Positions 12,120 through 22,579 of a stretch of DNA of 64,000 nucleotides are shown here, piece after piece. Position 1 is the stretch's first letter. Each line of letters opens with the position of its first letter. The stretch comes from Oxytricha trifallax (lineage: Eukaryota > Ciliophora > Spirotrichea > Sporadotrichida > Oxytrichidae), in assembly GCA_000711775.1 (NCBI GenBank), contig ARYC01001256.1, positions 1 to 64,000 of the forward strand, written 5' to 3'. The notes beneath the pieces are model-generated. The model saw nothing but the letters and a program-made list of their open reading frames with translations, had not been told where the DNA came from and did no database searches. The translations under genes were made by a program, and so were the position numbers.

Positions 12120-12995
12120 TTACTGTAACTCGTCTCTAACAGGTTACTTCATCTCTTAATGGCTTACGAACCATCTTATTGGTAACACAACCTTGACTAT
12201 GGCATTTTAGAACAATTAGAAGAACCCAATTCCAAAGCACATAAAAACGTATAATAAATGTAAAATTACACTCATTTCATTATATACTAATTTTTAATAT
12301 AATTATTGCACACCAATTGTTAATAAATTGTTAGTGGGACAGTTGTCATAACTCTTCCACCAAATTAAACGAGTAGGCATTGAATAACAATTGCCAAAGA
12401 GATTATGAGAATAAAGAGTGGAGATTTAAAGAAATTCTTCAAGGCATTGTAATCGAACTCACCTAATTTTTAGAATTATTACTATAAAAACAATTATTTT
12501 CTGCAATTGATTTGATTGAAGATTTGCATTAAGATGAAAGTGTGGAAGATTAGGGTGTAGTGCTTAATCTTAAAATAGTTCTAACAAATATTTAATTTCC
12601 TTATAATCTTCATTTTTTAAGAAGAAATGATAAATTATAGGCATTTCTTAAAAGTTCATCATTTCAACACCATCAACATCATAATAGAAACTTATATCGT
12701 CGTCATATTCAAATCTAAAAATGGAATTTCCAGCAAGTAACATGACAAGTAAAATAGTTCCCTATAAGAGTTTAATTATAAATGTTACTATTATTATTAT
12801 TTTTCTCAAAAATAAATCTTTAATTATTTTTGTTTGATATATTGCAAATTAACTAAGAGTCCTTGACCAATGATATTTCTTAACATAACTGGATTGATAA
12901 GTATGTCATCTCTTGTAAATGGTTTTCTATCAAGAATTTCAGCAGAGGGTGGCTCATAAGCAAATGCAATCAAAACACCTTAAATGTTTTGATTG
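12120..12995 (-). CDS. P-type ATPase gene A, C-terminal MDSs, inverted
   Basis: The last segments of ATPase A, read on the minus strand and therefore opposite to the 5' block. In protein order: AFAYEPPSAEILDRKPF to RNIIGQG (about 12980-12865), a TM and acidic loop piece with GNSIFRFEYDDDI (about 12770-12655), KHYTLIFHTFILMQIFNQI (about 12560-12490), SPLFILIISLAIVIQCLLV with VQFGGR (about 12455-12335), and MCFGIGFFQLF to the C-terminus (about 12250-12125). The order and residues match the last four TM segments of PMCA-type pumps and the same pieces of gene B at 27.8-28.6 kb. Confidence 0.85.
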
Positions 12996-13285
12996 AATTT
13001 TATTGATAAAAGTTTGATAATAAGTCATTCATTATTAATTTTTAAATGATCTATGAAGTGAATTAGGGTTTTAATGTAATAATTATAGGAGTGTTTTTAG
13101 AAAAGGTTTTTATAGCATTTCTCCTTCCTGTATACCAATCTACATTCAAAACCCCAAAACCCTTTAAGTAGTTTGATTGAGTTTTTGATAGATAAAAGTA
13201 GACTATTAAGGCATACTTTAATTAGGGTTTTAATAGGGTTTATGTAGGGGTTTTATGTCTAAATATTAGTAATTTAAGTGAGTAT

Positions 13286-14756
13286 ATGCGAGGTTTGGGG
13301 TCAGTTTATGACAGCGAGTATATAGATTTATTGTTTAAGTTGCGTTATGGATGTGATGAATATAGTGATCAAATCAAACCTATTCTTAATTACACATCTA
13401 GAGCAAGACTGCTCCATAAATCTCCTGCAACTGTGAGGTCTCATTGTCTATTATTGTAGGAATACATTTGAATTTGGGAAATTAATTTAAATTAAATAAT
13501 TAATTAATTAAATTATTGGCAGTTAAAGTTGTCCAATTTGAACGATCTTGGGCGCTTATTCGATAGAGAATTCAAAATTAGCTGGACTTTATTACTGGCG
13601 GTACTATTTTATCGCATCCCAGGAGCGAGATAAACGAACTTTAATTAAACACCTCTAAATTTAATTAATTATACCCCCACATTAAAGTTCGTTTATCTCG
13701 CTCCTGGGATGCGATAAAATAGTACCGCCAGTAATAAAGTCCAGCTAATTTTGAATTCTCTATCGAATAAGCCCAAGATCGTTCAAATTGGACAACTTTA
13801 ACTGCCAATAATTTAATTAATTATTAATTTAATTTAAGTTATTTCCCAAATTTGAATGTATTCCTACAATTTAGCATTGAATTTAAAGAGACAGCAGCTT
13901 AATTCTAAGCCTAAAAGACCTCTAAAATTTTAGCAGCATCATATCGGTTATCTAATTAATGATAAGACTCTTAAATTCTGGGCTTACTTCTCTCTTGCCT
14001 AGAGAGCTGTGATGTTTCATCGCCAATTTCCTGAGATTCATATCTCTGCTTAATCGATAGCTAACATATATAAAAAGAACTGGAATATCTTACAAGACAG
14101 TCAATCGCATTAAGAGAGTGATTGACTTTAATGTTCCATTTTATAAGACTATTTAAATTATATATTCGATTAAATGCAGAGGTCTTAAGAGCATAATATA
14201 AAGTTCATACACGCTGATGAGGCTGTATTTACATTCAATACATTTATATCAAGGTCTTGGTACAAGAGGTATAGTAATATAGAAGTTTATGACTAAAAAG
14301 TTAAGGTGTAAACTCATGCAATTCTTGGAGGAATAAGTGAAGATAGTGGCCTCGAGACTTATGTTATTCACCCTCGTTCTATAAAGACTGAATTATATAT
14401 TAAGTTCTTGCAATATCTCAGAGATAAGTACGCTGACTAAGAGATTATTCTATTCTTTGATAACTTATCAGTTCATAAAAACTAAAGACTCAAGGAAGGA
14501 ATATGAAAGGCTAAACATAACACCTGTATTTAATGTTCCTTACAGCCCTTAGTTTAATGGAATTGAATTATACTGGGGGTTATTGAAAGGCCACTACAAG
14601 AAACTTCTACTCTATCACTTAATGCACGACTTGAAAATAGATACAGTCGATTTTATAAAGAGTGCTGCTAAAAGAGTCAGCGATGATAAAGCTAAAGTAT
14701 GCGCAAGAGAAGGTATTTTTTGTGTTTATAAATAAGTATTAGATTTAAACGAATGA
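13286..14756 (+). pseudogene. TBE C transposase (DDE), split by a foldback element
   Basis: Starts at ATG 13286 (MRGLGSVYDSEYIDLL) and ends at TGA 14756. The N-terminal HTH-like part reads to HKSPATVRSHCLL, where the 417-bp foldback element enters; taking out the insert and one TTA copy restores LLALN in frame. The triad residues are FIHADEAVF, LFFDNLSVHK and PYSPQFNGIELYW. One extra A near 14483 shifts the frame between the second Asp and the Glu, and other frame changes occur near 14100, so this copy cannot make transposase. Confidence 0.88.
13454..13870. mobile_element. 417-bp foldback element (family 2), copy 1
   Basis: Two arms of nearly 200 bp are almost perfect inverses, from TTGTAGGAATACATTTG to CAAATTTGAATGTATTCC and the end CCTACAAT. 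TTA flanks both sides (13451-13453 and 13871-13873), which could equally be a TA duplication. The arms contain GATCTTGGGC, AGCTGGACTTTATTA and TTTATCGCATCCC. The central loop is about 35 bp. No protein gene is present, so it would be moved in trans. Copy 2 is at 60783-61197 and a decayed relative at about 54560-54911. Confidence 0.92.
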
Positions 14757-14762
14757 ATAAGT

Positions 14763-15531
14763 TCACATATTAAATTTACCCGTAAAGGGATTTGGCTTTT
14801 CTTTCTTTTCTTCCTCTTAAGGCTTGCTTGGGCCCATGTTTTTTTCTTCTCTTAGTGCCAGCCCCTGAATCTATGTTCATCTCGTCTGGCTTTTAAAAAT
14901 CTTTGAAGAGTCTTTTACTCAATTCATGCTTTGCTTGAGACTTTCTCTCTCTGTTTATTTTGCTGCGTTCTTTCATCAAGTATATAGCAGTACCAGATTT
15001 TTCTATAAAGTTAAAAGACAAAGCTTACTTGAGATGAAAGGATACTTTTGAAGTTCCTACAGCCAGGTGTCACTTATTTTAATACCTTGCTTCTCTTTTT
15101 TTTCAGGAGAGATGCTGTAACGTTTTTTCATGAGCTTCTTAAATAACTTCATTTAAGTACTCAGGTTTCAGAGTTCCAAGAACACTAAAGAAGAAGTTTC
15201 TCTCTGGCAACTTATTAGAGAGCTGTAGCTTTGATGGAAGGTAGAGAGCTACGTCCGGATCCTTCATAGCATCGTCTAGTTAGGTATCTCTATCATCCTA
15301 ATTTCATTAGACTTAAAAGCTTTTTTCTCTTCACTCAGTAAGGTTTTTAAGAATGAGATTATAGTTCCTTCCTGGGTTGGCAAGAACAATCCAACTATGA
15401 TTAATCTATTAGTATTAGTTAAAAGTTTACCTTGCTAAAACCAAGTACCTATAGAGGTCCTCTTTACTTCGAAATTTTCCTATTAAATCTTGAGATTAAA
15501 TTCTCTTCATTGCATCATTCATAGACTGCAT
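14763..15531 (-). pseudogene. TBE C 22-kDa-type protein, two introns, damaged
   Basis: Minus-strand homologue of the gene at 7715-8484. ATG at 15531 begins MQSMNDAMKRI. Introns with GT..AG borders sit at the same two places: 15395-15430 (36 nt) and 15003-15028 (26 nt). Blocks GLFLPTQEGTIISFLK and an LMKERSK...NRERKSQ tail are readable, with a basic C-terminus KKHGPKQALRGRKERKAK. A deletion or frame change after EIPN (about 15285) breaks the frame. The stop at 14763 is 6 bases from the convergent transposase stop. Confidence 0.8.
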
Positions 15532-16102
15532 CTTGCTTCCTCTTTCTAGAAATGTTAATGAAATTTAAAATTATGGATATCCATTCTAAATTTATTAAAG
15601 TCTTACTACTAAATAGGGAGGACCTACTGGAGGTCAACCTTGAAAAGATATACGGAGAAGCATTGAAAAACTTGCTCCAAGTTTTCACAGATTGATTTCC
15701 ATTTTTATCAAACTTTCTCCATTAAATTGCTCCTAATAATGTTTAATTATTTTAGGAGGTCCCCCAAATTAAGTTCAAACTTTATTAGGAGTTAAATTTT
15801 AAGGTTATAACTTAATTAGGAGCAGATTAAATTTAAAAATGCTTCATAATTTTACCTCCAAATTAAGTTCAAACTTGATTTGGAGGACCTCCTAGAGAAA
15901 CAAAACTTCATTAGGAGTATTTTAATTTACTAAACGAATAAAGTTCTCATAACCATAAAATATGTCAACTTACAGTCTTTTATGATTAATTAATTTTCTT
16001 TCTTCTCAGCAAAAAATCTACCAGAGTGTCTTATACTCTACTATAATAGTTTACATCTGTAGATTTTATCATTATTATAATAAAATATATCAGCAAACTA
16101 AA

Positions 16103-17554
16103 ATGAGCGCTAACCTGTTAAGAAGAGCGGCATTACTTGGATCAAGCCAATAAAAGTTATCATTCCAGCAACAAAGAAAAGTTGAGACCAGACACGCTTG
16201 AAACTCAGTGGGAGCCTACTTATGACAACTTTGACCAGTCGTCTAGCTTTGAGATTTAAATATAAGTTAAGTAGGAGGTTATCATAGAAGCTGTGTAAAT
16301 TGAGGAGGAGGTTAAACAACCCTCCATAGAGCATTAATAAATACCAGCCAAGGTTGACTATTAAAGCAAAGAATGCAATAAAGTTTTCCTTTACAAGTCA
16401 ACTTATATGAGACGCTTGAGAGATATACACAACGATATGCCAAGGTTATATCTCAAGCATTAAAAGAAAGATGGGAAGTATGTCTGTGAGTTCTGTGAGA
16501 AGCCATATTCTCATACAAGAGACCTCAAAGTGCACTTAAAGAAATAGCACAATCAAAGTTTTGTCTTTATTAATGAACCTGCAGGGAATAGATTCCTCTA
16601 AAAGAGAAGATCAAGAAACCCAGTGGAGTCTCTTAGAGTTGAAGTCTAGAAGTAAGTTAAATGAAGAAAGCAGTCAAGAACTTTCCAGTCTCTGAGATTT
16701 ATAAAATCATGGTTAAAATAGAGGCAATGAAGATTCCTCTTTTAAAAATCATTGACTTAGATTCTTGCCTAGAAAGCTATCTCACTCTTGAAGATGAAAT
16801 TGAGAAGAGAGTCATTACAGATGACTAATATGCTTACAAGATATATCCTTTCAATTACTTCCATGCTGATGACAAGTTCCAAATGGAATTTGCTAATGAG
16901 TATTGTGGTCTTTAAAAGGCAAAGCTAAATGAGTGCAGGCATATCATCTAACTTGATGCTATTTTACTTGGTAAAGATCATGTAGCCTTCAGGATTCCTT
17001 TATTAGAAATGATTTACAGAGAATTCTTATCTGACAATAGATGTCAGAGATAAATTAGCTAGATAGTATAGCAGATAGTGGAGGGTATTGAAGAGCTTCA
17101 CAAGCTAGGTTATGTTCACAGAGACTTAAAGCCAGAGAACATCATGATGAACTTTCAGCCTCTTAGAGTTTATATTATTGACTTCAACAGAGCTCAAAGA
17201 GTGCAAGCCTCTGCAAAAGGAAATGCATACGGCACTCCTGGATATTTCCCAGAGAGAGAGGATTGGAGAGACGGAGACACTTAATGGGATATCTGGGCTC
17301 TAGCAGTAATAATAATAGAGAGAGACATGCCAAGAAACGATTACTTTAGCTGCAGAGGTGAGAGAGACTCTAAGCAGAGAATCAAGCAATATCTCGATAA
17401 AAATAAAATAAATGGAAGTCTCAGAGAACTTGCATACTCAACTATTATCAAGCCAAGCTAAGAGAATTAACAAACAATAGAAACAATCAAACATCAACTT
17501 AGAAAGATAAAATTCAGAGAACTGCCACATGACTCTAAGCATATGTTTGTGTGA
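16103..17554 (+). pseudogene. TBE C zinc-finger/kinase protein, frameshifted
   Basis: ATG at 16103 begins MSANLLRRAALLGSS. After one frame change near 16190 an acidic/Gln-rich stretch follows, then a degenerate finger (KECNKVF...) and a good C2H2 finger YVCEFCEKPYSHTRDL...H (about 16467-16545). Another frame change near 16660 precedes the kinase-like domain: YAYKIYPFNYF, then HRDLKPENIM (about 17117), IIDFNRAQR, GTPGYFPEREDW. The kinase Asp of HRD is present, but DFG is DFN. Stop TGA at 17552-17554, about 160 bp from the element end. Confidence 0.85.
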
Positions 17555-17718
17555 AATATTTTAAAAACTCGCTTGTTATACTCACTTAAAATACTAATAT
17601 TTAAACATAAAACCCCTACATAAACCCTATTAAAACCCTAATAAAGTATGCCTTAATAGTCTACTTTTATCAATCAAAAATTCAATCAAACTACTGAAAG
17701 GGTTTTGGGGTTTTGATT

Positions 17719-18249
17719 GAGAGACTTTATTAAAGATTAAAAGATTCCAAAGTAGCTATACCTTATTCTTACAAATATTGCAAAGACGTTGTGGATGTGC
17801 AAAATGGAAGAGATATGCAAAATGATTTTGAAGCATTAAAATATTATTTCTAGTTTTTCACCACTCGTAGCAGTAAAAGTAGACTTCATTTTTATTAAAA
17901 TGTCTAGGCCTCTAGCTGGGCAACATTGTAGTCACTCTTGGATGAATTTCGTGGGGAAGAGGGGAAGATGAAAATATTGAGAAGGGTATCTGGCCTAAGT
18001 AGTAATAATATTGAATTTGATATCCAAGATATCAATTATTCAAAATAAAAACAGCAGTACAATGAAAAAATTCTTATAAAAGGGTAAAATAAAGAAATGA
18101 TTGAGTAAATAATTCGAAGCCAAAACATAAATTAGATCAAACAGTCAACAAAATTTATTAGTTTGATAAGATAAATAAAGGCAATATTTGAAAGAATAGT
18201 TAAAATTAACCCCTCTAATACATGCGAATTTAAACTTAGCATTTAAATT
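17719..18249 (+). other. GC-richer open frame of unknown origin beside TBE C
   Basis: Directly right of the TBE C target duplication a frame with only TGA as stop stays open, containing for example DSKVAIPYSYKYCKDVVDV and EGKMKILRRVSGLSSNN. The first 300 bases have base composition like MDSs rather than like the surrounding spacers. It is not part of the ATPase: those pieces are on the other strand to its right. I do not recognise the protein. It may be an MDS of another, possibly scrambled, gene nested in this IES, or a relic; long TGA-free frames also arise by chance in such AT-rich DNA. Confidence 0.4.
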
Positions 18250-18344
18250 ATAAACCCCATTAAAAGTCTCATAAGTTTGAAAATAATTATTAATTATCTT
18301 TTATTTTAATAGAATTCTATCAAACTTCTAGAAGTGTTTAGAGG

Positions 18345-18900
18345 TTTTGAATACAAGCGCAGAGATCCATTACTAAATTAATCCAAAGCACTTGAACTGT
18401 AGTAAAAGGTGCATCATTCATATTTATTATATTAAATGTCTTATAACTTAATTTAATATATCAATGAATAACTAATACTATAAATTTAGGTACATCTAAT
18501 TTTTATTTTTATTAATACCTCTTATTTATTTAAAATTATAATTTAGATTCTTGAAAAATCCACTTACTACCAATACGATCATAATAGTAAAATTGACAGT
18601 AAGTTAGAATTAAAGCAATTTCCTGACATTTTCTTAGGTATTTCTACCCCACCTCACTGCTTAAACGATGCTATGTATATCATACATTAGAATGACATCT
18701 GCTGAGTCCTTGGCTTCATCAGTACCTGTGAATCCCAGGGCGAAGCCTACATCTGCTTTCTTGAGGATGGGGGCGTCACTCTTAGAGTCACCAGTCACTG
18801 CTACAATGGAGTCTTGGCCCTGCTGGAGACCTGTTACGAGCATGTATTTGTCCTCGGGGGTTGCTCTAGCTAGAATCTTCAATTTACCTAAAAATATCAC
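18345..18900 (-). CDS. P-type ATPase gene A, hinge and TM5-TM6 MDSs, inverted
   Basis: Minus strand. From the pointer at 18886 it reads KLKILARATPEDKYMLVTGL, then VAVTGDSKSDAPILKKADVG, DSADVILMYDIHSIVQAVRW and GRNTQENVRKLLQFQLTVNF (to about 18545). A further piece at about 18415-18350 gives PFTTVQVLWINLVMDLCAC, the TM6 calcium-site region of PMCA pumps. The hinge motif TGDGTNDAP is altered to TGDSKSDAP. These pieces follow the + strand block ending at 11666 and precede those at 12995-12120; TBE C sits between the two parts of the inverted block. The + strand frame over 18668-18904 is only a shadow. Confidence 0.9.
18875..18886 (-). repeat. 12-bp inversion pointer of ATPase A, right copy
   Basis: ATCTTCAATTTA, the inverse of the word at 11655-11666; see that entry. 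It stands exactly at the border where similarity to the hinge region begins. Confidence 0.85.
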
Positions 18901-18904
18901 TTAG

Positions 18905-19845
18905 AAATATGATTAAAAATTAACGAATTAATTTAAAAACACTATGCTATATAAATATTAAGGGTTAGATTCAAAGTTTTGATAATTGTTAGCCACCGAA
19001 ATATTTTGAATTAGATTAGATATTAAAATAGAATATATTTAAAGAGTAATGATATTTTATCGTTGTATTATTAACATAAATTATTTGGTTAAAATTTGTA
19101 TCAACATTTATTTAACTAATAACATTAAATTTATAAAATTAAATTTAAATTGTTTTATAGACATACAGTTATAACTTAGAAATAAATTATTAGTTAATCA
19201 ATATTAATTAACAAATAAAAATTTTCAAATAAATATTTATAATTAATATTCAAATTATATTAATTAATTGTAATTGTCTATATTTATTTTTCTAATAGTA
19301 CTTTGAATGTATTAGAACTTATAACTTATTTAAAAAATAAAATGAAATCATAAATAAAAGAGAATAAATTTTATTTTAAGTTAAAATAATTATGTCAATA
19401 ATATATCTGCATCATTGTAGATACCTACTAAATACTCATATTATAATTATTTGAGTTGTGAAAAAAATTTAGAAAAAATTTTTATAATTTATTTTACTAT
19501 TATTAAAAATTAAAATCACTCAGATTTATAGATAAGAATTACATTATTTAAGATATTATTTAAAAATATCTTATCTTTTATTAAAAATAGATTATGGCTG
19601 CTCTCAATAAAAATGGAATTGGATTATAAAATAAACTAAAATAAATCTTTTTTTAATTTAAAAAGTCATTATTTTTAATAAATCAAAGATAGAAATTAGT
19701 TTATTTATATGAGTTTAAAAATATGAAATATAAATGATACACATATTTATTAACATCTTGGTAAATTTTTTGTTTTATGTGATTAACTTTGTAAATTAAA
19801 TCAATTATAATTATTATATTAAAATATTCCTAAATTAATTCCTAA
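18905..19845. other. AT-rich stretch between ATPase genes A and B
   Basis: About 940 bp of more than 80% A+T. I find no coding signal, element end or pointer pair. It separates the two tandem scrambled genes and could be intergenic DNA or an IES. Confidence 0.5.
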
Positions 19846-19850
19846 AATTT

Positions 19851-22511
19851 CCCCTCAATAAAACCATTGACGAGCCTCTGTTAAACGAGGAAAATTTGGG
19901 GATAACTCAAGAATAGCTCTGGTAAGTAGATATTCTTATTAAATTCTTTCGTATTATCATGGCTTCATCCTTAATTAACTTTTAAATACTTAATTTTTCT
20001 TTATATTCATTTAATTTATTCAATAATTTTCATAGATGTCTAATAATCTATAAAGATCTATTTATTTACTTAAAATATACTAACTATATATTTTAACTTT
20101 TTTTCGTTGTATAGTGAATTATTCCAGAATAATAATATTTATTATCATAGTAGAGAGTAAATTTTAATGATTAAAATTATTTTTCTAAAAAAGAAATCTT
20201 TGGTGGAAGAGTTTTATAAATATTAAATTTATTTTTGTTTTGAAAAAAATTTGATTGAAGACAAATAATTTAGTGTGGCTAGTCAAAACTTTAAATTTTT
20301 AAATCATTAAAACAAGTAATTTCAAAACTTAAAATATTTAGTTACTTATGTGATTTAAGATATTCTTTTCAACTGGTAAAAATCATCTATAAAATTTATA
20401 TTATGATATTATTTATTTCTGTAATTTAAATTTAAACTAAAATTTCATTTTTTAATGTGTGATACTATATAAATTTATATGAATTATTTGAATAATATCG
20501 TTGTTAGTGTTTCAGATTATTACTTATTGATTTTTGTAATTATTAAATTATTTTGGAAAATTATTATGATAGAGATAATTAATTTTTATCAAAATAAAAT
20601 CTGTTTGAAAATTAGAATTTAAATTTAATATTAAAGGAGAATTAATATAATTTTTTTTGATAGAAAATAAATCTAATCACAAATTAAAAAAAACCAATAC
20701 AGAATTAAAATTTATTATAAAATTATTTACCTTATCCAATTATCAATAAGGGAAAGTTTCTCGCAGCGTCCATAAGATATGGAACGATTATGGAGGTCCA
20801 ATAAAACTTTTAGCAAGGTTAAAAACTGATGTTCATGCAAGTTTTTTTTAAAACCTTAATTTTTCTTTAGAGAGGTATTATTGGGACAGAAGCCGACATT
20901 AAAGAAAGAGTTTTGAGGTAATTTTCTAATTATGTACCTTATATAAGCTTAGGCTCTTTATTTAATATCTTCCTCTATCTTAAAATACTAATATGTCTGT
21001 TAAACTTGAAAATAAACCCTTATAATGCCATTCTTAAATTTTTATTCTCCCTAAACAAGTTTAGTTTTGGATCCAACGAAAGTGAAGACTCCAAGGGTAA
21101 AACGATTCAGATGATGTTTCTTGAAAATCTTTCAGACAAAGGAACTCAAATACTGCTTGGCGTTGGTTTATTTGCTATGGTCTACGGACTGCTAAACAGC
21201 AAGGCAGAGGATTATGGATGGGTTGAGGGATTCAGCATAATCGCAACGGGACTTATTTTAATGATTTAATCAAAATCGCATAAGATTTAGGAATTTTAAA
21301 ATTAAAAAAAAAAAATACAAGTATGGATCTTATAAATAGTTAATTATCCAAAGATATATTGATTGATGAACATATATTAATTTATGTTTATTTTTATGTA
21401 GAATTAATTTAAACCCTTTTTATGCATCTCATTTACAAATGTCATAAATATTAAATATTCCTGTTTCTAAATTTATTTTGACTGATTATTACTGTGATTG
21501 GAGATTATAAAAAAGAAAAATAACAAAATTAGTTAGCTAAAAAGGCTTCAGATGAAAAGATTAAAGTGCTAAGAGGAGAAGCAGGTTTGGAAATGTCAAT
21601 CTCAATCTCAGATTTAGTCGTTGGTGATATTATTAAACTTGAAGCTGAAATGATAGTCAAAACATTAAAACAAATTTGAAGAGATAATTTTGTTTATTTT
21701 GTTCTCAATTTTTTGAATTTATTAGCTTTAAGAATAAGATTAAAATATCTTATTAAAAAAAGATAAAACATTTCATTATAGATTGTTATTAATTTAAGGC
21801 ATTATTGCCAAATTTTAATTTAGAAAATAACTATTAGAACTTAAATTAATTTAAAGATTACATCTTATAAAACTTAAATTATATTTTTTTTCAAATGTCA
21901 TCTTTTTGGATATTTTCTTTGTAGATAAATTTGTAATAATATAATAAAATACAAATATTATAAGTAAAAGCATTTACAGATTTTTTTAATCCCATTCAAG
22001 TTTAAATAAATTAAATTATTATAAGATTGGACCTAATAAAAATATTTATTATTCTTAATTAATTAAAATAATAAAATACTAGAATATAATTTTAAAAAAA
22101 TAATGTCAAATATAAAACTATTAAAGACAAAATATAATGTTAACTTTTTAAAAAACAATCCAAATATTAAATTTCTTTTAGTTTCAGTAAACAACAATTT
22201 AAAATTTGGTAGGAATAAAAATATTTTAATATAATTTTTTAGATTTTAGTGCCTGTTGATAGCATTTTAACCCAATAAATTTCTAAAAATAATTATATTT
22301 AATTGATAAATGATATTTTTGTTGTTGTTGTATGAATCTTATAATATTAAAAAAATGGTTAATCTTTCACTAATTTATGACTTTTATTATAATAAATTTT
22401 GATTTATTCAAATTTATTTTTAAATTTCACTTATTTTGTAACAATTCAATTTATAATTAATGAATGATTAAATACATGATATAATTTATATATATAATAT
22501 ATAATATATAG

Positions 22512-22579
<68 letters not shown>

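Larger units (their letters stand above)
13147..17715 (+). mobile_element. TBE C, full length, carrying a foldback insertion
   Basis: Ends are CAAAACCCCAAAACCC at 13147 and the inverse finishing at 17715, with ATT on both sides (13144-13146 and 17716-17718). Long terminal inverted sequence continues inward (the block with AGTAGACTATTAAGGC at about 13189 recurs inverted near 17655). Length is 4569 bp; without the foldback insertion about 4.15 kb. Gene order is transposase (+), 22-kDa-type (-), zinc-finger/kinase (+). It lies in an IES of the inverted block of ATPase A. Its sequence differs clearly from TBE B, so the two belong to different TBE subfamilies. Confidence 0.95.

Noticed and set aside
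16110..16334. Minus-strand 74-codon frame in TBE C
   Set aside because: It is the complement of the N-terminal part of the zinc-finger/kinase gene.
18668..18904. 78-codon + strand open frame
   Set aside because: It is the complement of the ATPase A hinge segment, which matches the family perfectly on the minus strand.
22467..22577. Possible hairpin or CRISPR-like structure
   Set aside because: It is a simple (TA)n microsatellite.
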